From NCBI GenBank assembly GCA_002840565.1, contig PHBK01000012.1, positions 124,001 through 188,000 on the forward strand: a stretch of DNA of 64,000 nucleotides. Reading direction: 5' to 3'. This document shows, in pieces, positions 59,782 to 64,000 of this stretch; position 1 is the stretch's first letter, and every line of letters begins with the position of its first letter. The notes beneath the pieces were generated by a model. That model did not search any database, was not told the DNA's origin, and saw only the letters and a program-made list of their open reading frames with translations. Origin of the DNA: Deltaproteobacteria bacterium HGW-Deltaproteobacteria-12 (GTDB taxonomy: Bacteria; Desulfobacterota; Syntrophia; Syntrophales; Smithellaceae). The translations under genes were made by a program, and so were the position numbers.

Positions 59782-60489
59782 TTGTTAAGATATCAGCTGG
59801 CAGCCATAGGCCTCGCACCATTGATAATCGCCCAGGGCCTCTATGTGCGGTGGGTAACTCCCAGGCTGCCGGAGCCGGAAGGGGATAGATCCGGCATTAC
59901 CGGCTCCGGATCGCCGCTGAGCTTGCTGATTCTCGGTGATTCCGCAGCGGCCGGCGTCGGTGTATCCACACAGAGTCAGGCACTGTCCGGTCAACTGGTC
60001 GCTCTGCTGAGGGCAGATTTTCAGGTGTCCTGGAAGTTGCTTGCCCAGACAGGCCGGACGGCGCAGGAAATTGCCCGGCAATTGAATGCTGAAAATCCGG
60101 ATAAATTCGATATTGTCGTCACTTCAATAGGTGTGAATGACGTAACCCATGGAACAAATATTAAAAAATGGCTCGATCAGCAAGGGCGGATCATCGAAGT
60201 GCTCCAGTCGAAATTTCATTCCCGGCATATACTTATGTCGAGCATTCCGCCGATGCATCTTTTCCCGGCTCTGCCCCAGCCGCTGCGTTGGTATCTGGGA
60301 AGAAGAGCAAAAAGGCTCAATGGTGAGTTAAAGAAAATGATCGCCGGGAACAGACAGTGCGAATTTGTTACAGTGGATTTTCCCCTGGAGGCAACCTACA
60401 TGGCCGGGGACGGTTTTCACCCCGGCACAATTGCTTACCGCATCTGGGCCAATCATTTAGCGGGGATAATTCGCCGCCGGCTGGCCTGA
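59782..60489 (+). CDS. SGNH/GDSL-family hydrolase
   Basis: 235 residues from TTG 59782, with GGAG eight bases upstream. Block I is LILGDSAAAGVGVS, block III IGVNDV and block V DGFHPG (Ser, Asn, Asp/His catalytic set). An N-terminal hydrophobic helix (QLAAIGLAPLIIAQGLYV) acts as membrane anchor or signal. It is an esterase or lipase-like thioesterase with unknown substrate, 95 bp after the activase gene and possibly outside that unit. Confidence 0.85.
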   Translation: MLRYQLAAIGLAPLIIAQGLYVRWVTPRLPEPEGDRSGITGSGSPLSLLILGDSAAAGVGVSTQSQALSGQLVALLRADFQVSWKLLAQTGRTAQEIARQLNAENPDKFDIVVTSIGVNDVTHGTNIKKWLDQQGRIIEVLQSKFHSRHILMSSIPPMHLFPALPQPLRWYLGRRAKRLNGELKKMIAGNRQCEFVTVDFPLEATYMAGDGFHPGTIAYRIWANHLAGIIRRRLA

Positions 60490-60578
60490 GAGGACAGCCG
60501 TAGAGGGCGATTTTCCGCAGTGGTTTTAGAAGGTATGACGAACAGAATAAATCATCGCCGCAGAAAGGTAAAACGTAT

Positions 60579-61295
60579 ATGAAAAAGGACCTGTTGGATA
60601 TAGCCAGGCGTGCCAGAGCAGATTATGCCGTGGGCAAGATTCCTTTTTTAGCCGGACTTGGCGACAGGGAAATTGAAGATTTCAAAGGGCTCATCGAGGA
60701 AAGGCAGTTCAAGAAAAACCAGCTCATTCTCCATGAAGAGGACACCGCCAATTATTTCTATTTCGTCTTTTCGGGAAAGGTGAAAATCATCCAGTTGAGC
60801 GCGGAGGGTAAAGAAAAAATACTGGCTATTCACAAAAGAGGCGATTTTTTCGGTGAAATGGCAATTCTGGACGGCGGAACCGCACCGGCTACGGTGGTCG
60901 CTATCGAGAACACCCGGATCGGGCAAATCTCCCGGGAGGTGTTTCACCGGCAGGTGCTCAGTAACAACAATGCTCTCAGGGGACTCATCGCTCTGCTTTG
61001 CGGTCGTTTGAGAAATGCCTGGTCCATGGCGAAGGTCATGAGTTTTGCGGATGCGGAACATCGGGTCCGGGCTGTGCTGAAGTACATGGCCGAGCAGTTT
61101 GGGGTTACCGGCCCGGAAGGAATACGGATTGAGATGAAACTTACCCACGCCGACATTGGAAACTTCGCCTCACTGACACGAGAAACGGTCTCTCGCATGA
61201 TTTCCCGCCTGGAACAGGCAAAGGAAATAGAAATCATTGATCACAAATTTATTCTTCTTAAGCCTGCCTTTCAAAAAAAAAGCGATTCTGTGTGA
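60579..61295 (+). CDS. Crp/Fnr-family transcriptional regulator
   Basis: 238 residues: an N-terminal cyclic-nucleotide-type barrel (FYFVFSGKVKIIQLSAEGKEKIL, RGDFFGEMAILDGGTAPATVVAIE) with R/K-type contacts, a dimer helix and a C-terminal HTH (LTHADIGNFASLTRETVSRMISRLEQ). No N-terminal cysteine cluster is seen, so it is not an iron-sulfur FNR. It should bind TGTGA-type half-sites. A perfect such palindrome overlaps its own stop codon and lies upstream of the next gene. Confidence 0.92.
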   Translation: MKKDLLDIARRARADYAVGKIPFLAGLGDREIEDFKGLIEERQFKKNQLILHEEDTANYFYFVFSGKVKIIQLSAEGKEKILAIHKRGDFFGEMAILDGGTAPATVVAIENTRIGQISREVFHRQVLSNNNALRGLIALLCGRLRNAWSMAKVMSFADAEHRVRAVLKYMAEQFGVTGPEGIRIEMKLTHADIGNFASLTRETVSRMISRLEQAKEIEIIDHKFILLKPAFQKKSDSV

Positions 61296-61306
61296 TTTCG
61301 ATCACA
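61291..61306. promoter_or_regulatory. CRP-type operator palindrome
   Basis: TGTGATTTCGATCACA matches TGTGA-N6-TCACA exactly. It covers the stop codon of the Crp-family gene and lies 101 bp before the next ATG. Confidence 0.7.
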
Positions 61307-61406
61307 GCATTTCCGATTCCTTTGTATTAGTCTGCTAATCAAAAGAGCCGTTTTCTTAGGAAACAGGAGACTAATGCAGGTGGTACGATAAGGAAAGGAG
61401 ATTAAT

Positions 61407-61679
61407 ATGGACACCCTGTTAGCAACACAAACATCAATTCCGATGCTTCAGATAATCGCCGTCCTGATCATGATCACTATAACGGTGATCTTAGGACGCA
61501 TCAAGCTGTCCCTTTTTATCGGGTACAGTGCGATCCTTTGCTGGAGTCACTTCTGGGAGCTGCCGATATTTACGGAAGCGAGCATTTGGAAGATCAGCGC
61601 GCCGACTTTTTTACTGACTGCCGGCATGATCATCATCGTCCTGGTCGCCATGCTCAGCCTTGTTTACCACAAAGAATAA
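61407..61679 (+). CDS. Small two- or three-helix membrane protein
   Basis: 90 residues. The hydrophobic segments are MLQIIAVLIMITITVILGRI, LSLFIGYSAILCW and FLLTAGMIIIVLVAMLSLVYH, with a charged end. No known motif. The Crp-type operator upstream and the AAAGGAG ribosome site suggest it is a genuine, regulated gene. A role in respiration or ion transport cannot be told from sequence. Confidence 0.7.
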   Translation: MDTLLATQTSIPMLQIIAVLIMITITVILGRIKLSLFIGYSAILCWSHFWELPIFTEASIWKISAPTFLLTAGMIIIVLVAMLSLVYHKE

Positions 61680-61686
61680 ATATACG

Positions 61687-63801
61687 TTATTTCGCCCTGT
61701 TGGAAATGTTCAGGGCTGAACCGGGCCTCACCATATCAAGTAAAATGTTAACGCTCTCGTTTATATAGGGGGCATACTGATCCCGGGCTCTTTTCTTCAG
61801 CTCGGTGGGCGTTTCTTTTTTTCTGTTTCCTTCTTCCTTGGCAATCTCCCTGCGCAAGTCGGCCAGCCGGATTATTCCCTTTTTTTCGGCGGATTCTTTC
61901 GTCTTTCTGATAATTTCGGCAAACTTAACATCTTTGGCAATCCGGTTTCCGGATTTTGCGGCGAGTTCAGCCAGCAGAGGAGGTTCCAGAGTCTTCCAGT
62001 ATTGCGCTGTTTTCTCCGGTATACTGAGGAAAGGTTTTATCGACTGGGCGGGCAACGGGTAATCCAACTCCGTTTCACCGATATTCTCGAGAAGGAATAA
62101 TTCCGGTAGTCTTACATCCGCTTCTACGCCTGTCTTCTGGGTGGATTTGCCTCCAGGCAGGAAATAAAGAGCCGTGGTGACTTTCATGCCGCCCATATCC
62201 CAGGGTAAAGGCATCAGAACCTGAACAGACCCCTTGCCAAAAGTATGATCCTGTCCGACGATGACGGCGCGACGATAGTCCCGGAGAGCTCCGGCCACGA
62301 TTTCACTGGCTGAGGCGCTGAACCGGCTTGTCAGCACAACCAGGGGGCCTGTGTATACGGCAAGAGGGTCTTCCACGGGGAAACTGATCACCTTGCGCCG
62401 GTTGCTTTCCTTTTCTGCCGCAGCCGAACCGTTGGCGAGAATAGTCACCTGGCCGCGGTTGTCTTTGGTCGCCACTACTGCGCCCTCGTTAAGAAACAGG
62501 CCGGTCAGACGCACCGCCTCCCTCAGCAGGCCTCCTCCGTTTCGCGACAGGTCCAGCACGATGCCGTCAACTTGTTTTCCCCGCGCCTCGGCAAGCAGTT
62601 TCTTCACATCTTCGTAGCAGGACTTGTTTTCCTTCTCGTCGCCGTAGAAGGACGGCAGATCGATGACACCGAAGCGGTATTGTCTGCCGCCGGCGGATCG
62701 TGTTTCGTATGATATTTTGGCTTCCTGTTCCTTGATATTGATCCGGTCGCGCATAATGGTGACATCAAAGCGGGCTGTGGATTCCGCCTGTCGCAAAATC
62801 GTCAGGGTCACCTGCGTGCCTTTCTTGCCGCGGATCATCTTGATGACTGCAGGGAGATCCATGTCGATTACGTCTACGGGATTCTTCCCGTCCTGGGCCA
62901 CAGCGATAATCTTGTCCTTTGGTTTCAGCAATCCGGAGCGCTCAGCCCCCCCACCCGGGATCAACTCTTCAATAACTGTAAAACCGTTTTCGCTGCTGAG
63001 GGTGGCTCCAATTCCCTCCAGGGAAAGTTGCATCTGAATTCGAATATCCTCTAGATTTTCCGGAGACAGGTAAGTGGTGTGCGGATCCAGAGCCAGGGCA
63101 AAGGATTCGGCGACGTTCTTAATGAGTTTTTCGGGATTGCGTTCGACCACCCGCATTGTCTGTAACTCATAGCGGTGAATCTGCTGCTTTACTGCCTCTG
63201 CCAGATCGATTCCGGCCCGCAGGGCGTTTTCGATCTGAAATTGCACGATCTTTCTCAGAAGATCATGTTTTTCCTCCGCTGTCTTTACATAAGGGCGCTT
63301 TTTGACGTTGATGTTCAGCTCCACCGTGTCGTCGAGCCGATAGCCGGATCCCAGGATTTTTTTGACAATCTCTTCGTTCTCCCGTGACCGGGAGACCAAC
63401 AGGTCGTAAATTTGCTGCAGCGAAGCACAGTCACCCGCCTGCAGGCGAGCAAACAAGTTTTGCAGGATCGGCCTGAGCTTTTCCAGATCGGATTCATACA
63501 GCAGTGTTTTAGAGGGATCAATAATCTTGATCATTTGAGAAACGGCCTGCGTTTGGATCTCGGAGGTCATTTTGTTTTGTGCGTAGTGGTTGTCGAGAAA
63601 CCTTCCTGTCAGCAGGGGCAGGCGGCGGCAGGAGAGATTATCAGCCACGGAGGAAACGGGCAGAAGCAGGATCAACAGTCCGATCAGCAGTATTCTCCGG
63701 AGGCGGAGGTCGCCCTTATTTACCAAGGAGGTTCTCCGTCCGGGCTGATGTTCGCTGATATATCCGGAATAATTTTGTCCATTGCCGTTATTCATGCTCA
63801 T
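61687..63801 (-). CDS. prc: Tail-specific (C-terminal processing) protease, S41 family
   Basis: 704 residues, the long Prc/Tsp type. The N-terminal hydrophobic segment (ILLIGLLILLLPVSSVADNL) makes it periplasmic. A helical domain is followed by PDZ (IEELIPGGGAERSGLLKPKDKIIAV) and the catalytic region with Ser in LTSRFSASASEIVAGAL and Lys in HTFGKGSVQVL. The C-terminal DUF3340-like helical region is present. It degrades or trims periplasmic proteins at their C-termini and affects peptidoglycan turnover through hydrolase control. The partial ferredoxin gene lies upstream on the same strand. Confidence 0.9.
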   Translation of the reverse strand: MSMNNGNGQNYSGYISEHQPGRRTSLVNKGDLRLRRILLIGLLILLLPVSSVADNLSCRRLPLLTGRFLDNHYAQNKMTSEIQTQAVSQMIKIIDPSKTLLYESDLEKLRPILQNLFARLQAGDCASLQQIYDLLVSRSRENEEIVKKILGSGYRLDDTVELNINVKKRPYVKTAEEKHDLLRKIVQFQIENALRAGIDLAEAVKQQIHRYELQTMRVVERNPEKLIKNVAESFALALDPHTTYLSPENLEDIRIQMQLSLEGIGATLSSENGFTVIEELIPGGGAERSGLLKPKDKIIAVAQDGKNPVDVIDMDLPAVIKMIRGKKGTQVTLTILRQAESTARFDVTIMRDRINIKEQEAKISYETRSAGGRQYRFGVIDLPSFYGDEKENKSCYEDVKKLLAEARGKQVDGIVLDLSRNGGGLLREAVRLTGLFLNEGAVVATKDNRGQVTILANGSAAAEKESNRRKVISFPVEDPLAVYTGPLVVLTSRFSASASEIVAGALRDYRRAVIVGQDHTFGKGSVQVLMPLPWDMGGMKVTTALYFLPGGKSTQKTGVEADVRLPELFLLENIGETELDYPLPAQSIKPFLSIPEKTAQYWKTLEPPLLAELAAKSGNRIAKDVKFAEIIRKTKESAEKKGIIRLADLRREIAKEEGNRKKETPTELKKRARDQYAPYINESVNILLDMVRPGSALNISNRAK

Positions 63802-63879
63802 GTTCTCTATTTATCATGCCGCTTGAGGGCAGTATGATGAAGGTCTGCCGATTGTGAAAGTAGCTAAGTCTTCGCCTGG

Positions 63880-64000
63880 TTATCTTTTCTTGGGCGGAAT
63901 CCGCACTATTCTTTCGCCTTCCCGCATTGATATAGCGTTTTGCGGGCAGAAATGTGCGCATACACCGCACCCGATGCAGAGATCTTCTCTGCGGCCGGCT
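63880..64000 (-). CDS. 4Fe-4S ferredoxin-domain protein, C-terminal part
   Basis: The last 39 codons of a minus-strand gene that continues past the window edge, ending at TAA (63880-63882). LCIGCGVCAHFCPQNAI is a [4Fe-4S] motif (C-x2-C-x2-C-x3-C-P). The basic end (VRIPPKKR) completes the protein. It lies 78 bp upstream of the protease gene. It may be a small ferredoxin or the end of a larger iron-sulfur protein. Confidence 0.7.
   Translation of the reverse strand, partial: AGRREDLCIGCGVCAHFCPQNAISMREGERIVRIPPKKR

Noticed and set aside
60579-61295. Iron-sulfur FNR oxygen sensor
   Set aside because: The N-terminal cysteines needed for the cluster are absent.
1-64000. CRISPR array, tRNA or rRNA genes
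   Set aside because: No regularly spaced repeats with unique spacers, tRNA cloverleaf or rRNA sequence were seen. The triple PAS repeats are coding and the intergenic repeats are irregular.

Overview
The window looks like chromosome from a strict anaerobe of the Deltaproteobacteria/Desulfobacterota, probably close to the Syntrophales. This is inferred from gene content only: PEP-CTERM proteins with sigma-54-type promoters, a glycyl-radical enzyme with its activase, a B12 radical SAM protein, family-I CoA-transferase genes, PilZ and PAS proteins, and Crp control. GC content is moderate. I see no rRNA, tRNA, CRISPR array or complete insertion sequence. Most genes are intact and tightly spaced.

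Region 1 (1-5.7 kb) is a compact run: a PTS EIIA/opine dehydrogenase fusion, a B12-domain/glutamate-mutase-like protein and an asparagine-synthetase-like protein that has lost the glutaminase cysteine. A UPF0316 membrane protein follows. This is the best candidate in the window for an undescribed biosynthetic system: build or rearrange an amino acid, N-alkylate it reductively, then adenylate a carboxylate to form an amide or lactam. Region 2 (5.9-15.7 kb) is a defence island: a RhuM-Fic fusion, a complete type I restriction-modification operon (hsdM-hsdS-hsdR), a metallo-beta-lactamase-fold gene attached to its end, and a decayed ORF.

Region 3 (15.7-29.9 kb) holds housekeeping, envelope and signalling genes: B12-radical SAM, J-like/DUF2628, PilZ, GNAT, a dodecin-like protein, a triple-PAS protein with an RsbRD-like partner, a PlsC-like acyltransferase, a thioesterase, a nitronate monooxygenase-like flavoprotein and an iron-sulfur flavoprotein. 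Region 4 (29.9-44.6 kb) holds five PEP-CTERM proteins, for which no exosortase is encoded here. Three of their promoter regions carry the same 17-bp TGTCGGATATTCTTACA-like element plus a GG-N10-GC sigma-54 promoter, and two of those regions are copies of each other. One PEP-CTERM gene is split by a -1 shift at a run of G. Between them lie an SDR gene, an ECF sigma/anti-sigma pair, a nucleotide-sugar dehydrogenase, MltA, a 45-residue gene missing from the ORF track, and MITE-like repeats.

Region 5 (44.8-59.7 kb) is one co-directional catabolic cluster of thirteen genes under a PadR regulator: extended SDR, SDR, aldehyde dehydrogenase, iron alcohol dehydrogenase, glycyl-radical lyase/dehydratase, MFS carrier, CoA-transferase A and B, MmgE/PrpD, acyl-CoA dehydrogenase, SCP2-like protein and the radical SAM activase. 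Together they suggest anaerobic uptake and radical cleavage or dehydration of an organic substrate, followed by oxidation and CoA-ester processing. The substrate cannot be read from sequence. Region 6 (59.7-64 kb) has a GDSL esterase, a Crp-family regulator with a perfect CRP-type palindrome over its stop codon, a two-helix membrane protein, a tail-specific protease and the end of a ferredoxin-like gene.
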